From contig NZ_JAUSYB010000002.1 in assembly GCF_030816505.1 (NCBI RefSeq), positions 62,001 to 126,000 on the forward strand: 64,000 nt of DNA, read 5' to 3'. This document shows, piece by piece, positions 42,551 through 51,389 of this stretch. The position numbers and the translations under genes are program-made. Source of the DNA: Microbacterium sp. W4I20 (lineage in GTDB: Bacteria > Actinomycetota > Actinomycetes > Actinomycetales > Microbacteriaceae). The notes under the pieces were generated by a model. That model saw only the letters and a program-made list of their open reading frames with translations. It was not told where the DNA came from and made no database searches. Each line of letters starts with the position of its first letter. The first letter of the stretch is position 1.

Positions 42551-43753
42551 CTAGCGGGCACCTTCATGCGGGGTGTTTAGGGGGCGCATCAGCACTAGCG
42601 CGAGGGTTCCCACGGCCGCGGCGGTGACTGCGATGAGAGTGACGGCGGTGGGACCGTGGTCGAGGAGACGGCCGCCGAGGGTGGCTCCGGCTGCGACGCC
42701 GAGGTTGAGGACGGTGACGACGATGCTTCCGGCGAGAGGCCGGAAAGAGCTCGTGGATACGCGCATCACCCGGGTTTGTAGGATCGGGGGAAACGCGCCG
42801 ACCGCGAGTCCCCAGATCGCAATTCCGGTGATGAACACGACCGGTTGCCCTGCGCTCAGAGCGAGCACGGCGAGACCAACTGTCACCAGAGTTGCCGCGG
42901 CGACGATCGCACCGCGCGGGTAACGATCAGATGCAAAACCGGACCCGACGATACCTACCGCCCCGCTCACACCGAACACCAACAGCACCAAGGGGATCGC
43001 GGCGCCGGGCAGCCCGCCCAACTGGGTGACTAGTGCCGTGAGGTAGGTGAAGACAGCAAAGTGCCCGACCAACACCAGCCCGCCCGCGATTGCTACCGCA
43101 ATCACTCGGAAGGTGCTGCGATCCCAGACGCCGCCACGGGCAGGCAACGCTGAAGGTACCTGCGGCAGGATGAGCCAGAGCACCCCGGCGGTCAGGACAA
43201 GAACCACAGATAGGCCGATGAAGATTGCACGCCACCCCACCACATCGGCCAGAGCCGCCGCCACCGGTAGTCCGGCAAGGCCAGCGAGCGTGGGCCCAGC
43301 CAGGACGATCGCCAGTGCCCGTCCGAGCCGCTCGGCACTGATGACGGACGCAACATAGGAAACGACGAGCGCCCAGAACAGTCCGTGCGCCGTCGCGGCG
43401 ACGATCCGACCGGTAAGTGCGAGCGTGAGGCCTGGAGCAGTCGCGGTGAGCAGGTTTGCTGCCGCGAGCACAATCAGACATGCCGCCAGCAGTGGCGTGC
43501 GGGGCACCCGGATCGTGAGTCGCACGAGCGGAATCCCCACGATCGCGATAGTGAGCGCCCAGGCGCTCACCATCAGCCCGATCGCTGATTCGGATACGCC
43601 CAGATCAGCACTCATCACCGGCAAGAGCCCGGAGGGCAACATCTCGACCGTTACCGTCAGCAGCGTCGCCGCGGTCAGCACCGCCAGAATCGGCCAGGCA
43701 CGGTGCGGACGGGCGGTGCCGGGCAGGGGTGACGGCGTCGATCGTGTGCTCAT
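42551..43753 (-). CDS. MFS transporter (drug-efflux type)
   Basis: 400 residues, twelve hydrophobic segments. Motif A-like loop (VRLTIRVPRTPLLAACLIVL) and motif C-like helix region (RALAIVLAGPTLAGLAGLPV, AALADVVGWRAIFIGLSVVL) match DHA1-type exporters such as the Cmx/AraJ group. The start is 17 bp from a MerR operator, so expression is likely induced by the substrate through MerR. Substrate not predictable. Confidence 0.88.
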   Translation of the reverse strand: MSTRSTPSPLPGTARPHRAWPILAVLTAATLLTVTVEMLPSGLLPVMSADLGVSESAIGLMVSAWALTIAIVGIPLVRLTIRVPRTPLLAACLIVLAAANLLTATAPGLTLALTGRIVAATAHGLFWALVVSYVASVISAERLGRALAIVLAGPTLAGLAGLPVAAALADVVGWRAIFIGLSVVLVLTAGVLWLILPQVPSALPARGGVWDRSTFRVIAVAIAGGLVLVGHFAVFTYLTALVTQLGGLPGAAIPLVLLVFGVSGAVGIVGSGFASDRYPRGAIVAAATLVTVGLAVLALSAGQPVVFITGIAIWGLAVGAFPPILQTRVMRVSTSSFRPLAGSIVVTVLNLGVAAGATLGGRLLDHGPTAVTLIAVTAAAVGTLALVLMRPLNTPHEGAR

Positions 43754-43769
43754 ACGACTACGCTAAAGA

Positions 43770-43785
43770 TTGACATCACTGTCAA
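43770..43785. promoter_or_regulatory. MerR-type operator
   Basis: TTGACA-TCAC-TGTCAA, a perfect inverted repeat in the 76-bp divergent gap; MerR regulators typically bind such dyads between -35 and -10. It precedes the MFS gene by 17 bp. Confidence 0.65.
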
Positions 43786-43829
43786 GGTCAAGTCCGGAAC
43801 CACAAGACCCGAGTACGAGGAGTGAACGG

Positions 43830-44189
43830 ATGCGCATCGGTGAGATCTCCCAGCGCAGTGCAGTCGCGTCCCGCATGCTGCGGTACTACGAAGCCCAGGG
43901 ACTCCTCCAACCAGGACGACACCCCAACGGATATCGCGACTACACCGAATCCGACCTGAACCAGGTCGTCACTATCCGCGATCTTTCCCGCTCCGGTGTC
44001 CCGACACGATTCATCAAGATTGTCCTCGATCGCCAGAGCGGCCAATCTGGGTGGTCGAGCACCTGTGACGACATCCTCGCCCGCATGGTGACCGAACAGA
44101 TCGACGACCTCGACACCAAGATCGACTGCCTCACCACCAGCCGCGCAGCGCTGACCCAGTTCCTCCGCGAAACCCACGCGAGCACCTAA
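43830..44189 (+). CDS. MerR-family transcriptional regulator
   Basis: 119 residues from the ATG at 43830 with AGGAG seven bases upstream. The HTH MRIGEISQRSAVASRMLRYY, AQGLLQPGRHPNGYRDY and DLNQVVTIRDLSRSGVPTRF are standard. The coiled-coil and short C terminus (KIDCLTTSRAALTQFLRE) fit a small-molecule sensor. It is divergent from the MFS transporter it probably controls. Confidence 0.92.
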   Translation: MRIGEISQRSAVASRMLRYYEAQGLLQPGRHPNGYRDYTESDLNQVVTIRDLSRSGVPTRFIKIVLDRQSGQSGWSSTCDDILARMVTEQIDDLDTKIDCLTTSRAALTQFLRETHAST

Positions 44190-44277
44190 CACCGGCACGA
44201 TGCCGGGCGGGTACGGCAGATACGTGAGCGGCTATATCGCCGCGGTCGTTCTTCTTGCAGCGCCCTGTCCAGGTCGT

Positions 44278-44297
44278 CCAAAAACGATCGTTATTGG
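44278..44297. repeat. 20-bp palindromic array site S14
   Basis: CCAAAAACGATCGTTATTGG; outer bases differ from other sites on both arms together (CCAA/TTGG), with one mismatch. It lies between the 3' ends of the MerR and GNAT genes. Confidence 0.85.
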
Positions 44298-44418
44298 GCC
44301 ACTGAGGGACGTTCGCCCGCTACTCCGTCCCGGAGGGGAGAGAGCAAAGAGCGCGGCCTCAGTGGATCAGCGCTTGGTCGTAGATCCCCACGTGCCTGGG
44401 TCCGATCGTCTGTCCCAG

Positions 44419-44883
44419 CTATTCAGTGAGGTCGATCACTAGTCGGGGAAGCTCGCGGCCAGGAATCGAACCACTAGGCGAGGTACCAATCCGTCGAGCG
44501 CCAAAACGCAGATAGAACGACTCCGCACCTGGATCCGCGTCGAGTTCCAGACGCGAGAAACCTGCGGCCCTCGCGGCGCGCAGCGTGTGCTCAAGCAGCA
44601 TTCGGCCGCAGCCGGTGCCGATCGCGGACGGATCAACGAACAACGCCGATAGCTCGCCGTCGTTCGACCCACCTTTTAGGAGGCTGAAGCCAAGAACCGT
44701 GGCGTCGTGCTCCACGACCCACATCAGTCCTGACCCACAGACCGTCGCATCGAAAGTCAGCTCAGCTCGGCACGCTTCGAGAAACTCGGCCGAATACCCC
44801 CAGTGACCCTTTGAGCGCAGAGCCAACGCGGAGATCTCTTCGTGCTCCTCGGGTCGCGCCTCCCGTACCTGCAAATCACTCAT
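44419..44883 (-). CDS. GNAT-family N-acetyltransferase (copy 2)
   Basis: 154 residues from the ATG at 44883. Acetyl-CoA binding is shown by GELSALFVDPSAIGTGCGRM and the following helix LLEHTLRAARAAGFSRLELD, with DADPGAESFYLRFGARRIGT as motif B. Sole gene between S14 and S15 (661 bp), a spacing close to the S7-S8 segment that carries the other GNAT gene. Substrate unknown. Confidence 0.9.
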   Translation of the reverse strand: MSDLQVREARPEEHEEISALALRSKGHWGYSAEFLEACRAELTFDATVCGSGLMWVVEHDATVLGFSLLKGGSNDGELSALFVDPSAIGTGCGRMLLEHTLRAARAAGFSRLELDADPGAESFYLRFGARRIGTSPSGSIPGRELPRLVIDLTE

Positions 44884-44938
44884 GAGTCTCACTATGCACG
44901 CCCCGGCGCCCAAGACGCTGCCCGCTGGGGATGACGTG

Positions 44939-44958
44939 CCGCAAACGATCGTTTACGG
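44939..44958. repeat. 20-bp palindromic array site S15, next to the recombinase gene
   Basis: CCGCAAACGATCGTTTACGG, followed by CGGGCT. It lies 110 bp upstream of the recombinase start. Between them are CCGAAAC repeats (45011, 45024, 45030) and a GTTTTCGG at 45059-45066 in opposite sense, which could be accessory binding sites. Confidence 0.85.
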
Positions 44959-45067
44959 CGGGCTCGTCGACGGCCACGATCAGGTGCGCGACACGCCGCC
45001 GAACGATCCGCCGAAACCCCCTGCCGAAACCGAAACGCGCCGAATCTCCTGCAGTACCGTTTTCGGC

Positions 45068-45637
45068 ATGCCACATGAAGTCGGATACGCCCGCGTCTCG
45101 AAGCGAGACCAGAACCCCGGGGCGCAAGAGGCCGAGCTGCGCGCCGCCGGCTGCGAACGGGTGTACGTCGACCACGGTGAGTCCAGCCGCGTAACCGACC
45201 GCCCGCAATGGCTCGCATGCCTCGACTACCTCCGACCGGGGGACACCCTCAAAGTTCGCCGCCTCGACCGACTCGCCGGCAGTGAACGCATCCTGATCGA
45301 AACGCTGCAGGACCTCGACGCCCGCCGGGTGAACATCGTCAGCCTCACCGAACCGTTGATCGACACAACAACTCCGATGGGCCGAGCGCTCTACGGCATC
45401 GTCGCCGTGTTCGCGCAGCTCCGCGTCGACACCATCCGAGACAACACGCAGCGCGGCCTCGACTACGCACGCAGCCAGGGTCGCGTCGGTGGGCGACCGA
45501 GCGTGATGACCTCCGAGCGAATCGCGACCGCGGAGCGGATGCGCGCTGAGCACCAGAGCTGGGACAGCATCGGGCGTGTGCTCGGAGTGGGGTCGTCGAG
45601 CGTGCGCCGTGCGCTCAACCAACGAAACCAGGCGTAA
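45068..45637 (+). CDS. serine recombinase (resolvase/invertase family)
   Basis: 189 residues from the ATG at 45068; the upstream frame only carries the palindrome and repeats. The catalytic domain starts VGYARVSKRDQNPGAQEAEL with the active-site Ser in ARVS, then the conserved Arg region LKVRRLDRLAGSERILIETL and VNIVSLTEPLIDTTTPMGRA. The C-terminal HTH is SERIATAERMRAEHQSWDSI plus GVGSSSVRRALNQR. Small serine recombinases resolve or invert DNA at paired sites with a two-base crossover at a palindromic centre. It lies at the right end of the palindrome array, and a scrap of a relative sits next to S3. Confidence 0.93.
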   Translation: MPHEVGYARVSKRDQNPGAQEAELRAAGCERVYVDHGESSRVTDRPQWLACLDYLRPGDTLKVRRLDRLAGSERILIETLQDLDARRVNIVSLTEPLIDTTTPMGRALYGIVAVFAQLRVDTIRDNTQRGLDYARSQGRVGGRPSVMTSERIATAERMRAEHQSWDSIGRVLGVGSSSVRRALNQRNQA

Positions 45638-45809
45638 GTAGGTCCCGAGCGCGCGCTGCTGATCCTGACGCGAACACCATCCCTAGACTGATCGCACGAG
45701 GACTGCCTCTGAGCCGATGCTCAGTCGAGGGGCGTAGATCTGTTCCGGCTCGCCTCACGAGACGTGCGAGCAGCAAGCGCACAAAAACAGTCAAAGGAAA
45801 GGCAGGCCG

Positions 45810-47009
45810 ATGACGACGGGGTTTGAGCGCTACAGCGGACATGAGGTCTGGGAAACTCTTCGACTCAAGCGAGAATCTCTCAACGCAGCGCGGTTTGACA
45901 ATGAGGCGTCTGAACAAGCGCGCGAAGACATTATCGAATGGCTCGACGAGGCGCTGAAGACACGAGCCGCTCGCCAGCCATCTCTGTATCTGGGAGCGCT
46001 GGATCAGCTAAGCGCAGCCCTGAATCAGCTCCCCGTTGACACAGCGTCCTTCAATCAGTTCGTGGCGTATCGGGCTCATAACGGGTACCCCTTTCAGCTG
46101 CTTGAGCAGGCACTTCAAGGGTTGCCTCTGCCTCCACCTAAAGATCTCAAAGCATCGTATGTTGAGCTGCTGGACCGTGAGGTCGAGGCGCGCACTGCTC
46201 GTTTGACCGAGTTAGAACGACGCATTGCGGAGACTGAGACAGCACTTCAAGATCGCATGAAGGAGTTGGAGGGCGTCAGCGTTGCTGCGGAGGCGTTGCA
46301 GGCCGATCTCCAGAGCCAGCGGGAGGAGATTGCCTCAGTCAGCCAGTCGGCCGAATCGGACATGCGCCTTGCATGGCAGGCAGCGCTCGAAGAGTGGCAG
46401 CAGGAACGCAAAGCGAAAGACAACGAGCACGAGGCTCAAGCGCTCGAGAGCATCGCCACACTCGCCGCAACCACCAGTGCTGGCGAAGCTCTAGCCGAGC
46501 ATGCTGCTGGCGATCTAAGCGCCACCGATTGGTACGGGCGCGCTAAGCGAGAGCGCACCGCCGCTCAGTGGATCCGGGTCGGAGCCTGGATCGCGTTCGT
46601 GTTCGCAGGCGCCGTCGGCTTCTACATCGTTAACGAAGCGATCATCAAGAACTTCGACATCTCCATTGGCGGAGGAATCCTGCGCGCTTCCATTGCCGTC
46701 GTCATCGGCGCGTTTGGCGCGCTACTTCTGCGCGAGGCGGGCAGACATTTTCGGGAGGCCGATACGGCCGAAGATGTGGCTCTGTCACTCAAGGCTTTGG
46801 CTCCGTTCTACGCTAACTCCGCCGATGGCATCCGTCTGGCAGCGCGAGTCGAGCTAGGAGACGCCGTGCTGGTCAAGAACGTGCTGTCTAGGTTCTCCCA
46901 TCGGGACGCGTCCAAACATGGCGCAGAGGTCAAGCCTGCAGAGCTCCCTGGGCTGGTCAAGGAAGCTGCAGAAGCACTAAAGATCACGGGAGACGCAACG
47001 ACGAAATAG
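45810..47009 (+). CDS. coiled-coil membrane protein, putative defence partner
   Basis: 399 residues. Residues about 1-110 are helical and polar; about 115-215 are a long coiled coil (LLDREVEARTARLTELERRI, SVAAEALQADLQSQREEIAS); two membrane segments follow (WIRVGAWIAFVFAGAVGFYI, about 250-270, and LRASIAVVIGAFGALLLREA, about 288-308); the C-terminal 90 residues are cytoplasmic and helical. It lies 34 bp upstream of the NACHT gene on the same strand, so they probably form an operon. Family not recognised; a sensor or effector at the membrane is a reasonable guess. Confidence 0.7.
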   Translation: MTTGFERYSGHEVWETLRLKRESLNAARFDNEASEQAREDIIEWLDEALKTRAARQPSLYLGALDQLSAALNQLPVDTASFNQFVAYRAHNGYPFQLLEQALQGLPLPPPKDLKASYVELLDREVEARTARLTELERRIAETETALQDRMKELEGVSVAAEALQADLQSQREEIASVSQSAESDMRLAWQAALEEWQQERKAKDNEHEAQALESIATLAATTSAGEALAEHAAGDLSATDWYGRAKRERTAAQWIRVGAWIAFVFAGAVGFYIVNEAIIKNFDISIGGGILRASIAVVIGAFGALLLREAGRHFREADTAEDVALSLKALAPFYANSADGIRLAARVELGDAVLVKNVLSRFSHRDASKHGAEVKPAELPGLVKEAAEALKITGDATTK

Positions 47010-47043
47010 AGGCATCCCGTCGATTGGCAAGCCGACTGGCAGG

Positions 47044-49857
47044 ATGAGCTTCGTGGACTACGACTTCAGTTCAATCGGCACCGACGGGTTCGAGCGTATG
47101 GCTCAGACCCTCGTGGTGGCTGCGCTCGGCAACCACGTGAAGCCCACTGGCGTCGGGCGTGACGATGGTCGTGACTGCTATTTCAACGGGCCCGTGAGCT
47201 ACTCGGGCGTAACCGGTCCCTGGGACGGCTACGGTGTCGTCCAAGTGAAGCATCGCGCGCGGGACTCGGATACAACCACGAACCGTCAGTGGGTGCGCAC
47301 TCAGATCTCATCGGAACTCAAACGCTGGAAACCGCAGCATGGAAAAAGGCGCGACAAGCGAGCACGGATCCCGGCCTATTACCTCTTCGTCACGGGCGCC
47401 ACGCTCTCTCCGGAGGGCCAGGACGACTGCCTCGCCTTCCTGAGGGAGAAGTGCGCAGAGATAGGGATCATCGACTGCGACCTCTGGTCCCGCGCAGAGG
47501 TCTCGCGCCACCTCGATAAAGAACCGGGCATCCGCCAGACATATCTCCACATCATTCTTCCCGGCGACATCGTCGAGGCGATGCGTAACGGAGCGGGCGA
47601 GCAGCACGCCCTTCTCGCTATGCATCTCAGCGTCGGAGCGCTCCGAGAGCTGGGAGAACGGCAATGGGCCCGCCTCAGTGATTCGGGCCTGCAAAGCGAG
47701 GAGCGCCTACGGCTCACATCGGTGGCCGTCGATCTCCCTTGTGCGCGGGAAGGAACGACGGACCAATCTCAGGGCATCCTGCGTACCGCTGTCGCGCTGG
47801 GGGAACGCGACCTCCGTCCGTCGGAATCGAATCAGTACACAGGTATTCTGCTGAAGGGCGGGCCGGGACAGGGCAAGAGCACAATCGCTCAACTCCTCTG
47901 CCAGTTCTATCGAAGCGCATTTGTCGAGGACAGCCCCGCGCTCCTCCCGAAACAGAGAGAGCTTCTAAAATCGACGGCCACAGCGGTCAGTCGACTAGGT
48001 CTTGAAACTCCAGTGCGAAGACGCTGGCCAGTGTATGTGGATCTATCGAAGTTCGGTGACAGCCTTGCCAGCGACGAGGGCCAGTCGCTGCTGAGTTACA
48101 TCGCATCGTCTACCCAGATTCAAGGTCAGACGATGCATGAGGCGGATCTTATTCGTTGGCGCAACGTGTGGCCGTGGGCTGTAGTACTTGATGGGCTCGA
48201 TGAGGTTGCGCACGCTACGATCCGCGAGCGCGTGTCCAGCGCCATCGACGATTTCATCACAGACTGCCGGATGAGTGATGCCAACGTGCTGTTTCTCGCG
48301 ACGACTCGGCCCCAGGGGTACCACGGTGAGCTGGGCGGGCTCGACCTAGATGAATTGAGCTTGCATAGTCTCGGTCCGCAGCAGGCGTTGGAGTATGGCA
48401 AGTTGCTGGCGAGCACACGTTATGACGATGACCCAATAGCTCGGAACCGAATCGTTGAGCGGCTAGAGGAAGCGTCCGAGTCTGCATTGACCTCAAGACT
48501 GATGTCCACGCCCCTGCAGGTGACAATCATGTCGACGCTGCTCGAACAGGCTACTCGCGTCCCCGAGACCCGTCATGCCCTTTTCGACGCCTACTACAGT
48601 GCGATCTACTCACGCGAGCAAGCAAAAGCCTCACGCCTCGGCGAAATCCTTACGAAGTACCGTCTCGTCGTCGATTTTCTTCACGAACAAGTAGCGCTTT
48701 ACCTGCACATTCAGGCGCAGTATGCGGGACGAGCTGAATCACTTCTTGACAGTGCTCGGCTCGCGCAGCTGATCGCATATCGCCTCAGGTTGGACGAGCA
48801 TGACGAGCGGGATGCTCGACGCCTCGCCGATGAGATCATTACTGCAGCACGAAACAGGGTCGTCTTGCTTGTCGGTAAACATGACAACTTGCTGGGGTAC
48901 GAGATCCGGCCGATTCAGGAGTACTTCGCTGCGCGCGCCATCACCTCTGGCTCCGAGGCGGAAATCTATGCCCGCATCGAGAAACTGATCCCTGGTGCCC
49001 ATTGGAGGAACACCCTGCTACTCGCCTTCGGGCGGCTGGAGACGCACACAAATCCGCAGGTCCCACTGGCTCTTGTGAGTTTGTGCGCCCAGGCGGACTC
49101 CGCGTCCCCTCTCTCACTGGAGGTTGGACCGGGGCGCCGTCTTGCGCTCTTCCTGCTAGCGGATAGTTTCGCTGCCAACGTACCGCGGCTGAGGAGAGCG
49201 TTGCTGAAGCAGGTACTCGATGTGTTGGCGCATTGGCCGGACGCAACGATCCCTCAGCTACAAGCGGTGCTCTCCGCTGAGATCGAACAGGATTCCACCA
49301 GTCGGGCAATTGTTCAGCAGGCACTGATCACCGCGATCACTGGCGGCAGTCCATCCATCGCCGCCGCCTGCGCTGTTCTGGTCCCATGGCAGCGAGCACG
49401 TCAAGGGCGGGGCACGCTCGCCAACTTCGTCCTCGCTCAAGACCAGCGTTGGCGTGCGACGCCAGCCGACGTGCAAGTTCACGTGGACGCCGGCGGGGCC
49501 CTCCGAGAGCTGATATCCACAAACGATCTCACCCCCACTGAGCGTGCCGTGCTCGAGAATGTCCTTCTGCGGTTCGGCCAGTGGGCGTACCGCAGTGGAG
49601 TCCCTCTAGCCACGCTTGGAGCGGTCACGCGCCAACCACTTCAAACCGGTCCGGCGTTGCCGGAGGAGATCTTGCGCTCGGATCGCGTCACCGGACGGTT
49701 GTTGGATGCGTTGAATGCCATCCTCCCCCCCGACGGTGACCTTGCCCAGATTCTCCGAGAACAGCTGATTGCGGTGAAGGAAGGGCTCCCCGCATCCGCA
49801 AACGAACTGATTGCGGACAGCGTGCTCGCTCTGCTCGATGCCGGATCAGACCGCTGA
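47044..49857 (+). CDS. NACHT (STAND) ATPase with PD-(D/E)XK-like N terminus
   Basis: 937 residues. The N-terminal 90 residues resemble an Mrr-type nuclease (GFERMAQTLVVAALGNHVK, GRDDGRDCYF, YGVVQVKHRA, with D...QVK in catalytic positions). The NACHT ATPase has Walker A ILLKGGPGQGKSTIAQLL (about residue 270) and Walker B PWAVVLDGLDEVAH (about 378). The remaining 450 residues are helical with no recognised sensor repeat. In bacterial NLR-like systems such proteins sense phage proteins, oligomerise and switch on an effector; here the nuclease would be the effector. Substrate DNA and trigger are unknown. Confidence 0.88.
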   Translation: MSFVDYDFSSIGTDGFERMAQTLVVAALGNHVKPTGVGRDDGRDCYFNGPVSYSGVTGPWDGYGVVQVKHRARDSDTTTNRQWVRTQISSELKRWKPQHGKRRDKRARIPAYYLFVTGATLSPEGQDDCLAFLREKCAEIGIIDCDLWSRAEVSRHLDKEPGIRQTYLHIILPGDIVEAMRNGAGEQHALLAMHLSVGALRELGERQWARLSDSGLQSEERLRLTSVAVDLPCAREGTTDQSQGILRTAVALGERDLRPSESNQYTGILLKGGPGQGKSTIAQLLCQFYRSAFVEDSPALLPKQRELLKSTATAVSRLGLETPVRRRWPVYVDLSKFGDSLASDEGQSLLSYIASSTQIQGQTMHEADLIRWRNVWPWAVVLDGLDEVAHATIRERVSSAIDDFITDCRMSDANVLFLATTRPQGYHGELGGLDLDELSLHSLGPQQALEYGKLLASTRYDDDPIARNRIVERLEEASESALTSRLMSTPLQVTIMSTLLEQATRVPETRHALFDAYYSAIYSREQAKASRLGEILTKYRLVVDFLHEQVALYLHIQAQYAGRAESLLDSARLAQLIAYRLRLDEHDERDARRLADEIITAARNRVVLLVGKHDNLLGYEIRPIQEYFAARAITSGSEAEIYARIEKLIPGAHWRNTLLLAFGRLETHTNPQVPLALVSLCAQADSASPLSLEVGPGRRLALFLLADSFAANVPRLRRALLKQVLDVLAHWPDATIPQLQAVLSAEIEQDSTSRAIVQQALITAITGGSPSIAAACAVLVPWQRARQGRGTLANFVLAQDQRWRATPADVQVHVDAGGALRELISTNDLTPTERAVLENVLLRFGQWAYRSGVPLATLGAVTRQPLQTGPALPEEILRSDRVTGRLLDALNAILPPDGDLAQILREQLIAVKEGLPASANELIADSVLALLDAGSDR

Positions 49858-50112
49858 ATAGCTCGGATCTCCTCGAAGAATCAGCCTCGACTGAAATATG
49901 CCCCTATCAGGGTCGCCGGTCCACCAGTGGGATCGCAGATCGGAACATCTGCGGGAGAATCGCGTAGCTTGTAGGCGCCCGGGGGAGTCTGCGCGCAGCG
50001 AGCCGGCACGCGAGTGTCTTCCGGGGGAGCGGATGCAGCGTCGGGCTCGATAGGGGGCATCCGATGAGGTCAGACGCGAAGCTGTTTACGTACGAAAAGC
50101 TTCCCGTGGTGA
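49858..50112. other. stretch without a gene
   Basis: About 255 bp between convergent NACHT and DUF4238 genes. No coding or structural feature beyond weak inverted repeats. Confidence 0.25.
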
Positions 50113-50952
50113 TTAGTCGGGGATGTCTTGGAGCCGGTCGTAGACATCGACTGACTGTGGGACGCCCTCTCCGGCTGGCTGAAGCTGGTGCTCCCACATC
50201 TGTCTCACGAAGCTATTGACCACTGGCGCCTCCTCCGTGTCAATAACGATCGTAGATTCCGTTGCGATTTTCATGGTTACGACCCTTGCGAGTTGGTGCA
50301 CCTCTTCATTCGAGGGGGCCTGGTCGCCGAACACGATCAGGGCGTTGCTGGATAGCGGCATCACGGTATAGCTCCGTTTCGGCTTCCCCGTCCGGTGGAG
50401 TGTGATGGCATGGATGCTGGTATCGCCGAGCAGCAGTGGCCCGATACGGGCGACCAGCGTGACGGGGGGCAACAGTTGCGCTAACGCTGGCAGTGCCTGC
50501 AGGCGGATCCCCTTGAGTTGCTCGCGGTCCGTAATCGTTGCAAGATGAGCGAGTTCACGCGAGGCCTTATCCGTGCGGCCCCAGTTCGCCGGACTAGGCA
50601 CCATCATGACGTTTCCGCCGTGAGTGCCGTACTTTTGGGTCGGTGAGCCACGCAGCGCCGGATAGCGGTCGTGAAGGAGAACGGCATACTCCCGCACCGC
50701 GCTCAGGTCGACGCTCGTGGGCACTCTCGTAAAATCAAGCAGGCGGGGGAGAGCCCGGCTGAAGGCATCCTCCACCCTCCCGTAGGCGGCCTCGATCGCT
50801 GGCGCGTTGAGGCCCCGGTCGGCAGCAACGGCTTTGCCGATGTCCAACGCCTTGGGCGCTTTCATGCCACGGCGCAACACTGTGACTCGGTTGTTTGTTG
50901 CCCACTGACGCATGTGCGCCCGGGCGATGTAGTGGTCAAATGGTAGACCCAT
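50113..50952 (-). CDS. DUF4238-like protein
   Basis: 279 residues. The N terminus FDHYIARAHMRQWATNNRVT fits the DUF4238 start (H-Y-x-x-x-x-x-R-x-W/F). Mixed alpha/beta throughout, with VTLVARIGPLLLGDTSIHAI and YTVMPLSSNALIVFGDQA. DUF4238 genes occur in phage-defence and mobile regions. No catalytic residue is certain. Convergent with the NACHT gene. Confidence 0.68.
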   Translation of the reverse strand: MGLPFDHYIARAHMRQWATNNRVTVLRRGMKAPKALDIGKAVAADRGLNAPAIEAAYGRVEDAFSRALPRLLDFTRVPTSVDLSAVREYAVLLHDRYPALRGSPTQKYGTHGGNVMMVPSPANWGRTDKASRELAHLATITDREQLKGIRLQALPALAQLLPPVTLVARIGPLLLGDTSIHAITLHRTGKPKRSYTVMPLSSNALIVFGDQAPSNEEVHQLARVVTMKIATESTIVIDTEEAPVVNSFVRQMWEHQLQPAGEGVPQSVDVYDRLQDIPD

Positions 50953-51116
50953 CGAGCTGCTCCCGACATCGCTTCGGAGGTTTTGCCCGAATCGTACCTG
51001 TGACAGGCATGAGTAGGCGATCGGCTACCTCTCTGTGTTGACCGACACGGCAGCTTCTTCCGCCATCATGGGCGATTCAGTGCGGGAGGTAGCAGGGGAG
51101 CGATGCGAACTGCAGC

Positions 51117-51202
51117 TCGCGATCATTGCTGAGCGGCGTCCGCGTCCCGCGGTTGGTGTCTTGGGGTCCGTTGCCGTCGCATCCGGTCGGTCGAACCGCT
51201 CG
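51117..51202. repeat. copy of the epimerase gene tail and downstream region
   Basis: Similar to 57829-57909. On the minus strand it encodes STDRMRR, the last residues of the NAD-epimerase, but here the frame continues (QRTPRHQP). It looks like the end of a lost epimerase copy, and may mark the right border of the DUF4238/NACHT block. Confidence 0.6.
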
Positions 51203-51389
51203 CGTGCGATTGACCGGAATCGATACGCCGGTGGTCAGCCACGACAGAGAACCGGGGGAGTGCTACGCCGAAGAGGCGCGCGACTTCCTCGACGGCATCG
51301 TGTACGGCAACACGAAGAGCGACGAAGTGATCCATATCCCGACTGGCCATGCCGTCATCATCCCAGGAAACGCCCTTCAAGAGTCATGA
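51195..51389 (+). pseudogene. SNase-like (thermonuclease) remnant
   Basis: Encodes ARVRLTGIDTPVVSHDREPG and ECYAEEARDFLDGIVYGNTK. RVRLTGIDTP...ECY.EEAR is the first part of the staphylococcal-nuclease fold with its first catalytic Arg. There is no start (it joins the epimerase-tail repeat) and no second half, and it stops after GNALQES. Confidence 0.7.

Noticed and set aside
9032..44958. Reading the AAACGATCGTTT palindromes as operators
   Set aside because: S8 lies between two convergent 3' ends, S6 and S9 lie within 25 bp after stop codons, and most have no regulator nearby, so a common operator does not fit. A LacI-type operator would be expected before promoters only.
9032..44958. Reading the palindromes as simple terminators
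   Set aside because: They could form 8-bp stems with a GATC loop, but loop and stem are nearly invariant, T runs are missing and several lie upstream of genes (S2, S7, S15). Terminator function cannot be fully excluded, so it is listed as a competing idea.
9032..45637. A classical integron
   Set aside because: No tyrosine IntI, no attC with GTTRRRY/RYYYAAC cores, and genes are in both orientations. Only the layout is integron-like.
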